In this document: piece by piece, positions 53,318-61,790 of the stretch | Position numbering within the stretch: the first letter of the stretch is position 1 | Layout: every line of letters begins with the position of its first letter | NCBI GenBank assembly: GCA_036493895.1 | Contig: DASXOZ010000026.1 | Location: forward strand, 62,001-126,000 | DNA from: Candidatus Binatia bacterium | GTDB lineage: Bacteria; Desulfobacterota; Binatia; UBA1149; CAITLU01 | Reading direction: 5' to 3' | DNA length: 64,000 nucleotides | Made by a program: the position numbers and the translations under genes | Notes under the pieces: generated by a model | The model's input: the letters and a program-made list of their open reading frames with translations, nothing else | Told to the model about the DNA's origin: nothing | Database searches by the model: none

Positions 53318-56300
53318 CTACGGACCGACGGCCTTGTACTCGGTCGCCGTGTTCTTCTTGGTGATGTCGGGGTTGAACGTCGTCGACCAGCAGGTGCCAG
53401 CGCTGTTGAGCATCTGCGCGATCATCGCCGGGTTCTGTTTGAAATACTGGCCGGGATCGCCGGTGTCGATGGGAGCGGGCAGCACAAGGCTGCTGCCCGA
53501 AGCCTTGAGCGAGATGCTCGAGCTGCCGACGTCGGGTGAGGCCTTCGCCTTGATCGACGTGATACCGTCGTTGCTTCCGGCCTTGTCACTGAACTTCGCC
53601 GTGATCCCTTTGACGCTCCACGACGCCGAGCCGCCAGGGACCGTATAGGACGCGACGAGGTAGGGCGCAGCGCCCGACTCGTCGTAGATGCACAGCGAAT
53701 AGTCGGTGCTCGAGTCCGGGCTGCCCAGAGCCGTGTTCGGCACCGGCTGCTGGCCCTTTTTCCACTGCCATTTGAGCTGCGTTTTATTCGTCGAGTTCAC
53801 CACGAAGAGCTGCGTCTTGCCCGCATCCAGGCAGGAGCCGGGGGCCACGGGTGTTCCCGTGTGGACGCAGCCGTTCACGCTGTCGCAGGTGTCGACGGTA
53901 CACAGGTTGCCGTCGTCGCAGTTGGTCGTGCTGCCGCCTCCGCAGACGCCGCCGGTGCACGTCAGACCGCTCATGCACGCGTCGTCGCCGCTGCACGGTG
54001 TTCCGTTCGCATCCGGCGCAGTGCAGCTGTTCGTCACCTCGTCGCAGCTTTCTGCGCAGTTGCTGTCGCCGTCCGGGCCGGGGCACGGGTCGCCGGTGTG
54101 GGTGCATACGCCGGCCGAGCAGCTGTCGCTGCCGTTGCAGAACAGGTTGTCGTCGCACGAGGTGGCATCCGGCTTGTGGTTGGCCGCGCAGCCTCCCGCG
54201 CCGTCGCAGGTATCCGCATTGTCGCAGGAACCGGTGCTCGAATCCCCGCATGCTGTCGTGTTCGGTTCGAAGTTCGGCTGGCACGCTCCGGCGCCGTTGC
54301 AGGTGTCGGGATTGTCGCAGGCCGTATCGGCGTTGGAGCCGCACGAGGCGCCGGCAGACTTGAGCGTGTCGCCCGGGCAGGAGCCGGCGCCGTCGCAGGT
54401 CTCGGCGATGTCGCATTCTCCGGTGGCGGCGCGGCACACGATCGTGTTCGGCGCCAGGTTGGCACTGCAGTGGCCCGAGCCGTCACAGGTGTCGGCGTGG
54501 TTGCAGACCAAGTCGGTATTGCTGCCGCACGAGGTGCCGCTGAGCTTCAGCGTATCGGCCGGGCACGCGGCCGCCGACCCGCTGCAGTTCTCGGCAACGT
54601 CGCACTCGCCGGTCGCCGCGCGACAGAGCGCAGTCGACGCCGCGAAGGAGTCGCCCGGACAGGCAGCATCGCTGCCGCTGCAGTTTTCGGCTGTGTCGCA
54701 AATGCCGGCCGATGGACGGCACACCGTGGTCGATGCGACGAAGGAGTCGGACGGACACGCGGCACCCGCGCCGGTGCAGTTTTCCGCGGTATCGCAGACT
54801 CCTGCCGATGCGCGGCAGACCGTGCCCGAATCGTGCATCGCATCAGCCGGGCATGCGGCATCGCTGCCGCTGCAGTTTTCCGCCAGGTCGCAGACGCCGC
54901 CGGCGCCGCGGCACACCACCGTCGATGCCTCGAAGTCATCGGTCGGGCACGCCGGGTCGCTGCCGCTGCAGCTCTCCGCCGTGTCGCAGACTCCTGCGGA
55001 CGGGCGGCACATCGTCGTCGACGGATGGAAAGAATCGGACGGACATGCGCCGTCGGTTCCGGTGCAACTTTCCGCGACGTCACAAACACCCGTCGAGCTG
55101 CGACAGACGGTCGTCGACGGCTCGAAGGTGTCGGCCGGACACGCTGCATCGGTGCCCGTGCAGCTTTCGGACAGGTCGCAGATGCTGACGGAGGAACGGC
55201 AGAGCGTCATCGAGCTCTGGAAGGCATCGGTCGGGCACGAGGCCGAGTTGCCGGTGCAGTTTTCGACGACGTCGCAGGCGCCGGCCGAAGCGCGGCACAC
55301 GGTCGCGGAGGTCTCGAATGAGTTGGAGGGACAGTCCACCCCCACTCCAGTGCAGTTCTCCGCGACGTCACAGGCACCGGCGACACCGCGGCACTCGGTC
55401 GTCGAAGGCTCGACCGAGTCGGCGGGGCACGACGGCGACGACCCGCTGCAGCGCTCGACGATGTCGCAGACACCGGCGGCCCCTCGACAGGCGGTCGACG
55501 AGCTGGCGAAGGAATCCGTCGGGCACGACGCCGACGACCCGCTGCAGTTCTCGGCCACGTCGCAGACGTCGGCCGCATCGCGACAGACGGTGGACGAACC
55601 GACGAAGGCATCGGTCGGGCAATCGGCCGCGGACCCGGTGCAGCTCTCGGCCACGTCGCAGACATCGGCGATGTCGCGGCACACGGTGGTCGAAGCGACG
55701 AACGCGTCGTCGGGGCAGTCGGCCGCCGTGCCGGTGCAGTTTTCAGCCGTGTCGCAGACCCCGGCTGCGCTGCGGCATACCGTGGAGGAATCCTGCAGCA
55801 CGTCGGCCGGGCACGCGGCGTCGGTGCCGTTGCAATTCTCGGCGGCGTCACAAACGCCCGCTGCCGCGCGGCACACGGTGTCGGTCGGTGACAGCGCGTC
55901 GTCGGGGCACGTCGTATCGCTGCCGTTGCAGTTTTCGTCGGGGTCGCACGCTCCGGTCGAAGCGCGGCACACCGTGGTGCTCGGCTTCACGGCATCGTCC
56001 GGACAGGCGGCACCGGAGCCCGTGCAGCTCTCGGCTGCGTCGCAGAGCGCGATCGCGTCTCGACAAGTCGTGTCCGAGCTCTGGAAGGAATCTCCCGGGC
56101 AGTCCGCGGCGGCGCCGGTGCAGTTCTCGGCGACATCGCACACTCCCGCGGAAGCGCGGCAGACGTTCGTCGCATCGAGCAGACTGTCGCCCGGACAGGC
56201 GGCCGAGGCGCCGGTGCAGTTCTCGGCGACGTCGCAAACTCCCGCGGAGGCGCGGCAGACGTTCGTCGCATCGAGCAGCGTGTCGCCCGGACAGGCGGCC

Positions 56301-57997
56301 GAGGCGCCGGTGCAGTTCTCGGCGACGTCGCACACACCCGCCGAAGCGCGACAGACGTTCGTCGCGTCGAGCACGATGTCCGCTGGACAGGCGGCCGAGG
56401 CGCCAGTGCAGTTCTCGGAAACGTCGCACACCCCCGCCGAAGCGCGGCAGGTCGTCGATGCCGAAACGAAGCTGTCGCCAGGACAGTTGATCGAGGCGCC
56501 GGTGCAGCGCTCCTGGCTATCGCAGACGCCGGCCGATGCACGGCAGATCGTCGTCGACGTGAGGAGTGCATCGGCCGGGCAATCCACCGACGCATTGGAG
56601 CACTTCTCGAGCGTGTCGCAGACGCCTGCAGCAGGCCGGCAGACGGTCGAAGGCGACAGGTTCGCGTCCGCAGGACAGGCAGCGGACGTGCCGGTGCACT
56701 GCTCGACCGCGTCGCAGACGCCGGCCGCAGCGCGGCATACTGTCGATGACGAAACGAAAACGTCTGCTGGACAGGCACCGGATGTGCCGGTGCAATTCTC
56801 GGCGACGTCGCAGGTCCCGGCGCCGGCGCGGCACACCGTCGTCGACGCGACAAAGGCGTCGGCGGGGCAGTCCGACGAAGCGCCGGTGCAGGTCTCGGCC
56901 GGATCGCAGACTCCGGTGGACGCACGACACGTCGTCGTCGAGCTCGAAAGCGAATCGGCCGGGCAGGTCGCACTCGCCCCGGTGCATTTCTCCGCCGGAT
57001 CGCAGACTCCGGTCGACGCGCGGCAGGTGGTCGTCGAAGCAACGAGAGTGTCGGCAGGACAAGCAGCCGAAGTGCCCGTGCAGCTTTCGGCGATGTCGCA
57101 GACTCCACCAGACGGGCGGCACACGGTGGTCGAGGCCAGGAAAGCGTTGCCCGGACAGGCACCCGAAGTGCCGGTGCAATTCTCGGCGACGTCGCAGGAG
57201 CCGGCGGCGGCGCGGCAAACCGTGGTGCTGGCGGACAGCGTGTTCGAAGGGCAGCTCGACGTCACTCCGTCGCAGGTTTCGGCCGGATCGCAGATACCGG
57301 TCGATGCGCGGCAGGTGGTCGTCGTGCCCGAAAGCGTGTCGACGGGACACGTCGCTGCCCCGCCGGTGCAGTTCTCCGACGGATCGCAGACGCCGGTCGA
57401 TGCGCGGCAGAGCGTGGTCGAGGCGGACAACGTATCGGCAGGACACGCGGCGGAAGTGCCGGTGCATTTTTCGGCCGGATCGCAGACGCCGGCCGACGCG
57501 CGGCAGGTGTTGGTCGAAGATACGAAGGTATTGGCGGGACACGTGACTGCGGTGCCGTTGCAGTTCTCGGCAACGTCGCACACGTCGGCCGACGCGCGGC
57601 ACACGGTCGTCGAATCGGCCACGGTGTCGGAGGGACAGGCCGTGGAGGTGCCGGTGCAGTTCTCGGCGACGTCGCAGACTCCGGCCGCTGCGCGGCAGAC
57701 CGTGGTACTGGGATTGACGCTGTCGGTCGGGCACACGGCATCGGTGCCGGTGCAGCTTTCCGCAACGTCGCAGATTCCGACGCTCGCGCGGCACGTGTGG
57801 GCCGCGGTCTGGAACGTACAGTTGTTCTTGCAGCAGGAGCTGGCCAGGCCGTTGATCGCAGCGCCGAAGTCGCAGTCCTCTCCGGCGTCCAGGACTCCGT
57901 TTCCGCAGTTGCCGGCAAGGGCCGGCGTGGCCTGCAGGAGGCCTGCCGCAAGAAGCGCCGACAGTGCAACGATCGAAATGTTCCTGGTCAGGCTCAT
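53318..57997 (-). CDS. Giant secreted protein 2: 34 disintegrin-like repeats
   Basis: The 1559-residue protein has a signal peptide (MSLTRNISIVALSALLAAGL), a CGNGVLDAGEDCD segment, and 34 tandem 32-residue repeats (69-1156) of the type CRASAGVCDVAENCTG then TSAACPADT. Diverged Cys-rich units follow, then CDDGNLCTVDTCD and a C-terminal domain (YSLCIYDESG ... YKAVGP) shared with proteins at 45065 and 23596. Unlike giant 1 it lacks the Ig-like domain and its repeats are more divergent. The ATG at 57997 is set by the signal peptide. Likely extracellular. Confidence 0.8.
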   Translation of the reverse strand: MSLTRNISIVALSALLAAGLLQATPALAGNCGNGVLDAGEDCDFGAAINGLASSCCKNNCTFQTAAHTCRASVGICDVAESCTGTDAVCPTDSVNPSTTVCRAAAGVCDVAENCTGTSTACPSDTVADSTTVCRASADVCDVAENCNGTAVTCPANTFVSSTNTCRASAGVCDPAEKCTGTSAACPADTLSASTTLCRASTGVCDPSENCTGGAATCPVDTLSGTTTTCRASTGICDPAETCDGVTSSCPSNTLSASTTVCRAAAGSCDVAENCTGTSGACPGNAFLASTTVCRPSGGVCDIAESCTGTSAACPADTLVASTTTCRASTGVCDPAEKCTGASATCPADSLSSSTTTCRASTGVCDPAETCTGASSDCPADAFVASTTVCRAGAGTCDVAENCTGTSGACPADVFVSSSTVCRAAAGVCDAVEQCTGTSAACPADANLSPSTVCRPAAGVCDTLEKCSNASVDCPADALLTSTTICRASAGVCDSQERCTGASINCPGDSFVSASTTCRASAGVCDVSENCTGASAACPADIVLDATNVCRASAGVCDVAENCTGASAACPGDTLLDATNVCRASAGVCDVAENCTGASAACPGDSLLDATNVCRASAGVCDVAENCTGAAADCPGDSFQSSDTTCRDAIALCDAAESCTGSGAACPDDAVKPSTTVCRASTGACDPDENCNGSDTTCPDDALSPTDTVCRAAAGVCDAAENCNGTDAACPADVLQDSSTVCRSAAGVCDTAENCTGTAADCPDDAFVASTTVCRDIADVCDVAESCTGSAADCPTDAFVGSSTVCRDAADVCDVAENCSGSSASCPTDSFASSSTACRGAAGVCDIVERCSGSSPSCPADSVEPSTTECRGVAGACDVAENCTGVGVDCPSNSFETSATVCRASAGACDVVENCTGNSASCPTDAFQSSMTLCRSSVSICDLSESCTGTDAACPADTFEPSTTVCRSSTGVCDVAESCTGTDGACPSDSFHPSTTMCRPSAGVCDTAESCSGSDPACPTDDFEASTVVCRGAGGVCDLAENCSGSDAACPADAMHDSGTVCRASAGVCDTAENCTGAGAACPSDSFVASTTVCRPSAGICDTAENCSGSDAACPGDSFAASTALCRAATGECDVAENCSGSAAACPADTLKLSGTSCGSNTDLVCNHADTCDGSGHCSANLAPNTIVCRAATGECDIAETCDGAGSCPGDTLKSAGASCGSNADTACDNPDTCNGAGACQPNFEPNTTACGDSSTGSCDNADTCDGAGGCAANHKPDATSCDDNLFCNGSDSCSAGVCTHTGDPCPGPDGDSNCAESCDEVTNSCTAPDANGTPCSGDDACMSGLTCTGGVCGGGSTTNCDDGNLCTVDTCDSVNGCVHTGTPVAPGSCLDAGKTQLFVVNSTNKTQLKWQWKKGQQPVPNTALGSPDSSTDYSLCIYDESGAAPYLVASYTVPGGSASWSVKGITAKFSDKAGSNDGITSIKAKASPDVGSSSISLKASGSSLVLPAPIDTGDPGQYFKQNPAMIAQMLNSAGTCWSTTFNPDITKKNTATEYKAVGP
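54530..57793 (-). repeat. 34 tandem 96-bp coding repeats
   Basis: Each unit encodes 32 residues with four cysteines at the same spacing as the array at 45998-48781. Adjacent units 15-18 (SAGVCDVAENCTGASAACPGD type) are nearly identical; most others differ at 8 or more positions, indicating an older array. Confidence 0.9.
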
Positions 57998-58267
57998 GGC
58001 AACCCTCCGTAGCCCCGGCGCACGACGCGGCAGCCGGTCATCGAGCGAATCTGCACGTGGTTCCCCCCGCTCGCTGTCCCCGCGCGAGCGACGAACCGTC
58101 GACGTGTCTATCATGGCGACCCCCGGCGGAAAACACGCGAAAGCGCCAACTTGGCGATTTCGACGCGCGCCGTTGGCTCGCGGGTTTGGCGGAATTCCTG
58201 CCGAAATCCCCCGGATGCGCACGAGACTCTGCGGGCAGGCTTCGCCGTCCGATGGGACCGGACTTCG

Positions 58268-59560
58268 CTACAGCGATGCGACCAGCGCGGACAACCGCCC
58301 AGCGGCGAGCGCCGTCGCGTCCCAGGCATTTTCCATGAAAAGCTGCGCGGCCGCCGTTCGCTCCGCCGGCGGCGGCAGGTTTCCCAGAAACGCTTGAGCC
58401 CCGGCGGCGATCGCCGCCTCGTGCTCTTTCCAGAAACTGCGAACGCAGCGACCTCGCGTCGTAAAGTCCTTCTCGACTTCGCAGAGCAGCTGCTTGAACA
58501 GGCGCCAGGCACCGGCGGGGCCGTCCGAACACAGTGCGTAGGGAAGTGGAGCGCCTACGAAAACCGGCAGGTAAGGAACAACACAGGGGTTGCCGAGGGC
58601 CATCCAGGCCAGCAGCGGCCCACCGTCCGGGCCGGGAAGCTCGACGACCATCGATGCAGTGGTCGTGCCGACCGGGTCGGCGTGCATGCATACGCTGAAG
58701 TATTTCTCGTCGTCGGGAGAAGCGCCGGGCGCGTGCACGTCGCCGCTGCCGTAGTGGTCGCGCATCACACGCTGGACCGAGGCGACATCGAGGCCGGCGG
58801 ACTCGAGCGCTTGGCAGGTCGTCGCATAGCGACCCGACGAGATCACTGCCGGGGCCAGGTCGAGGTTGCGATACGCGCGCGCGAAATCGAAGCGCACGCC
58901 GGTCGGCTCCGGCCACCAGTCGCGCGCGATCGCGTGCTCGATCGTGTCGTGGCCGAGCTCGTCCCAATCGGTCGTGATCGAAGCGTGATTGCTGGCGGCC
59001 AGCGCTCCGTCGGTCGCGCGCTTGAGAGCCCAGCGCGACGCGGAGGTCTCCAGCAGCAGCGCCTCGCGGGCATCGGCGATCAGGAAGGAGTTGTGGTACG
59101 GCCAGTGCGTGTCGCTGTAGCCCGATCCTCCCTGGCCGTAGCGCTCGACCAGCTCGATGATCACGCCGGCCGCCGCACCGGCGCTGGCGCCGCGCTCCAG
59201 TCCCAGTCGAACCAGGTCCATGCCGAGTAGCCCGGTATCGGCAACCGCGTCGCGCGTGAAGATCGTGTGGTTGCCGATCGCGACGCCCATTTCGTTGACG
59301 CCGTGCTCGAGTCCCCACAGCCAATTCGGCCTCGCTCCGACGAGCGCGAACGTCTCGGGCACCTGCTCGATCTCGACGTACTGGCAGCGCAGCGTCTCGC
59401 CTTCGCGAAAACGCGTCGCCGGCTCCCAGAACAGCGGCTGGCACTCGAGCGCGGGACGGTCGGAATTCTTTGAGAAGATCGTTCGGCCGCTCTGCGTGCG
59501 GTTGCCGAGAGCGACCATGCTGTCGCAGCTGACGCGGATGCTCGTGGCCGCAGGTTTCAC
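58268..59560 (-). CDS. Secernin-like C69-family protein
   Basis: The 430-residue protein has the secernin/peptidase C69 N-terminal signature: CDSMVALGNRTQSGRTIFSK then NSDRP, with the candidate nucleophile Cys12 near the start. WGLEHGVNEMGVAIGNHTI and the ETSASRWALKR block also fit secernins. C69 enzymes are N-terminal nucleophile amidohydrolases; removal of the first residues would be needed to expose the Cys. The GTG at 59560 overlaps the acpS stop (GTGA). Confidence 0.8.
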   Translation of the reverse strand: MKPAATSIRVSCDSMVALGNRTQSGRTIFSKNSDRPALECQPLFWEPATRFREGETLRCQYVEIEQVPETFALVGARPNWLWGLEHGVNEMGVAIGNHTIFTRDAVADTGLLGMDLVRLGLERGASAGAAAGVIIELVERYGQGGSGYSDTHWPYHNSFLIADAREALLLETSASRWALKRATDGALAASNHASITTDWDELGHDTIEHAIARDWWPEPTGVRFDFARAYRNLDLAPAVISSGRYATTCQALESAGLDVASVQRVMRDHYGSGDVHAPGASPDDEKYFSVCMHADPVGTTTASMVVELPGPDGGPLLAWMALGNPCVVPYLPVFVGAPLPYALCSDGPAGAWRLFKQLLCEVEKDFTTRGRCVRSFWKEHEAAIAAGAQAFLGNLPPPAERTAAAQLFMENAWDATALAAGRLSALVASL

Positions 59561-59949
59561 CGCTCGATGTTTTCCACGACGACCGACGCGAGCGCCAGCG
59601 GTTCGGCATGCGTAAGGGTGATATGGATCGCATCGGCTCCGAGCGCCCTGGCCCGCTCGGCGACGCGCCCGTGCAGCTCGATGCGAGGCGCGCCCGAGCC
59701 GGCGCGCACCACCTCGATGTCGCGGAATGCCATCGCGATGCCTTCGGCGCCGAGCGCCTTCATCACCGCCTCCTTGGCCGCGAAACGTGCCGCGAAGCAC
59801 TCGGCGGGATCCCTGCGCGCTTCGCAGAAGCTCCGCTCCCGTTCGGTGAAGACGCGCTCGCGAAAGCGCAGGCCGCGCCCCGGGCCATTGGTAGCCCTGC
59901 GCATGCGATCGATCGCGACCGCGTCGATGCCGATTCCGATGACCGCCAC
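59557..59949 (-). CDS. acpS: Holo-[acyl-carrier-protein] synthase
   Basis: Transfers 4'-phosphopantetheine from CoA to acyl carrier protein. The 130-residue protein has IGIGIDAVAIDRM with the magnesium-binding Asp and FAAKEAVMKALG with the second Glu. The start is GTG 59949 or 59952; GGAG six nucleotides upstream favours 59949. It lies 11 nt after the radical-SAM stop and is coupled to secernin by overlap. Confidence 0.92.
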   Translation of the reverse strand: MAVIGIGIDAVAIDRMRRATNGPGRGLRFRERVFTERERSFCEARRDPAECFAARFAAKEAVMKALGAEGIAMAFRDIEVVRAGSGAPRIELHGRVAERARALGADAIHITLTHAEPLALASVVVENIER

Positions 59950-59960
59950 CACCCGCTCCG

Positions 59961-61670
59961 TCAGCACGCGCCGCAGCTGTGGCAGGTGGCGACGTCGCAG
60001 GGGCCGGTCTCGCGCTCGGCCAGCGCGCGGCGCCGCTCGGTCCACAGGTACGAGCGCTCGATGTGATGGTCGATGAAATCCCAGGGAAATACGGCGTCCT
60101 TTTCGTACTCGCGGTGCACGAACGCGTCGAGGTCGAGACGAACGTCGTGGTGGCCGCGGCGGATGTCGCCGAGCACCTGCCACCATCCGCGCTCGCTGCG
60201 CGCGAGCGCCTCGATGACCGAGGCGACGCGGCGGTCGCCGCGGCTGAGCAGGGTCTGCAGGTAGGCCTCGCGCGGCGAGTCCGCGTCCAGGTCGACGTTC
60301 GACATGCGCCCGGTGCGGCGGCGGATGTACGCGATGCGCGACTGCGCGACGCCGACGGGCAGCATCGGGTCCCACTGGAACGGCGTCCACGGCTTGGGAA
60401 CGAAGGGATTGAGCGAAACCGTGATGCGGCCGACGCGGCCGCGCCGGCGCCCGTGGCTGGCCATCTGATCGCGGATCTTGGCGGCGAGATCGCAGATTCC
60501 GTCGAGGTCGGCTTCGGTCTCGGTCGGCAGCGCGCACATGAAGTAGAGCTTCATCGAGTCGACGCCGTCGCCGGCCATCAACTCGGCGGCGCGCAGGATC
60601 TCGGCCTCGGAGAGGTTCTTGTTGATCACGCGGCGCATGCGCTCGGAGCCGGCCTCCGGCGCAATCGTCACCGATTTCGTTTTCGTGCGCGCCAGCGCGG
60701 CCGCAAGTCGCGGACTGATCTGGTCGGCCTTGAGCGACGACGGCGACGCGCGACCTCCCGCGTCCGCGATGCGCTCGCACGTCGACGCGATCGACGGATG
60801 ACTGGCCATCTCGGCGCCGACCAGCCCCACCGTTGCCGCGCTCGAGCACGAAAGGCCGGCGATGGCCTGCGACGTCAGCGACTCGGCGCTTCGGTGGCGC
60901 ACCGGGCGGTACATGAACCCGGCTGCGCAGAAGCGACAGCCCCATTCACAGCCGCGGCTGGCTTCGACGAGGAAGTAGTCGCCGAACACGGAGCCCGGCG
61001 CGACGACCGCTGTCGCGGTCGGGAACTTGTCGAGGTCGCTCAGGTAGCGGCGGCGGACCACCGGCGCGACGCCGGGCGCGGAAATCCGTTCGCAGAGATT
61101 TCCGTCGTCGCCGTAGACCTCCTCGTGGAGATTCGGGCGGTACGCGCCCTCGACGCGGGACATCTCGTCGAGAATGTTTTCGCGAGAGAGGCCGGTCCAC
61201 GACGGCGCACCCGCGAAAGCCTCCGGCACCATCTCTTCGGCCTCGCCGACCAGGAAGAGGTCGAAGAACGGCGCCACCGGCTCGGGATTGAGGAACGTCG
61301 CCGGGCCGCCGGCGACGAGCAGAGGCCAGCCGCGCGCTCCGGCGCGGCGGTCGGTTGCACGCGCAGGAATGCCCGCTCCATCGAGCATCCGCACGATGTT
61401 CGGGTAGTCGCTCTCGAACGACAGCGAGAACGCGACGAGGTCGAAGTCGGCTGCCGAGCGTCCGCTCTCCTCGGTAACCGGCCTGCTGCCGTCATCCGAA
61501 AGGAAGAGGCGCTCGCAGACGACGCCGGGAGTGGTCGCAAGGATGCGGAAGACGGCCTGGTAGCCGAGATTGGCCATGCCGACGGCCCACGTGTTCGGGT
61601 AGGCCAGGCATACCGAGACGGGGCCCGAAGCGTTGGGCCGAAACAGCAGGCGTTCTCCGGGGCGAGTCAA
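59961..61670 (-). CDS. B12-binding-type radical SAM protein (TIGR03960-like)
   Basis: The 569-residue protein has an N-terminal cobalamin-binding-like domain (about 15-160), then the radical-SAM cluster Cys241, Cys245 and Cys248 (RGCEWGCRFC). IAPEAGSERMRRVINK and MKLYFMCALPTETEADL follow, and a C-terminal cysteine group, CDVATCHSCGAC. This matches the TIGR03960 group of unknown substrate. The start is a TTG at 61670 with no clear ribosome-binding site, so it is uncertain. Confidence 0.85.
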   Translation of the reverse strand: MTRPGERLLFRPNASGPVSVCLAYPNTWAVGMANLGYQAVFRILATTPGVVCERLFLSDDGSRPVTEESGRSAADFDLVAFSLSFESDYPNIVRMLDGAGIPARATDRRAGARGWPLLVAGGPATFLNPEPVAPFFDLFLVGEAEEMVPEAFAGAPSWTGLSRENILDEMSRVEGAYRPNLHEEVYGDDGNLCERISAPGVAPVVRRRYLSDLDKFPTATAVVAPGSVFGDYFLVEASRGCEWGCRFCAAGFMYRPVRHRSAESLTSQAIAGLSCSSAATVGLVGAEMASHPSIASTCERIADAGGRASPSSLKADQISPRLAAALARTKTKSVTIAPEAGSERMRRVINKNLSEAEILRAAELMAGDGVDSMKLYFMCALPTETEADLDGICDLAAKIRDQMASHGRRRGRVGRITVSLNPFVPKPWTPFQWDPMLPVGVAQSRIAYIRRRTGRMSNVDLDADSPREAYLQTLLSRGDRRVASVIEALARSERGWWQVLGDIRRGHHDVRLDLDAFVHREYEKDAVFPWDFIDHHIERSYLWTERRRALAERETGPCDVATCHSCGAC

Positions 61671-61719
61671 GCCGGCCGACTATACGCGGGAGCGGAGCCG
61701 GGCACCACGCGCGATGCAT

Positions 61720-61789
61720 GGGGTCAGGCACCACGGCCGCAGCGCTTCGCATCATGCGAAACGTTGCGAATGCCGTGGTGCCTGACCCC
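61720..61789. repeat. REP/MITE-like 70-bp palindrome
   Basis: Perfect 18-bp inverted repeats GGGGTCAGGCACCACGGC (61720-61737) and GCCGTGGTGCCTGACCCC (61772-61789) enclose a nested palindrome TTCGCATCATGCGAA. It ends one base past the stop of giant protein 3 and can serve as its terminator. Similar GGTGCCTGACCCC elements are, from memory, dispersed in many proteobacteria. Confidence 0.8.
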
Positions 61790-61790
61790 G

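Noticed and set aside
45998..57793. CRISPR arrays
   Set aside because: The regular 96-bp repeats are coding, contiguous and without unique spacers; no cas genes are present.
53706..58397. 1563-codon open frame antisense to giant protein 2
   Set aside because: Same cause: a stop-free frame on the complement of a 96-bp repeat. No start signal or recognisable domain.
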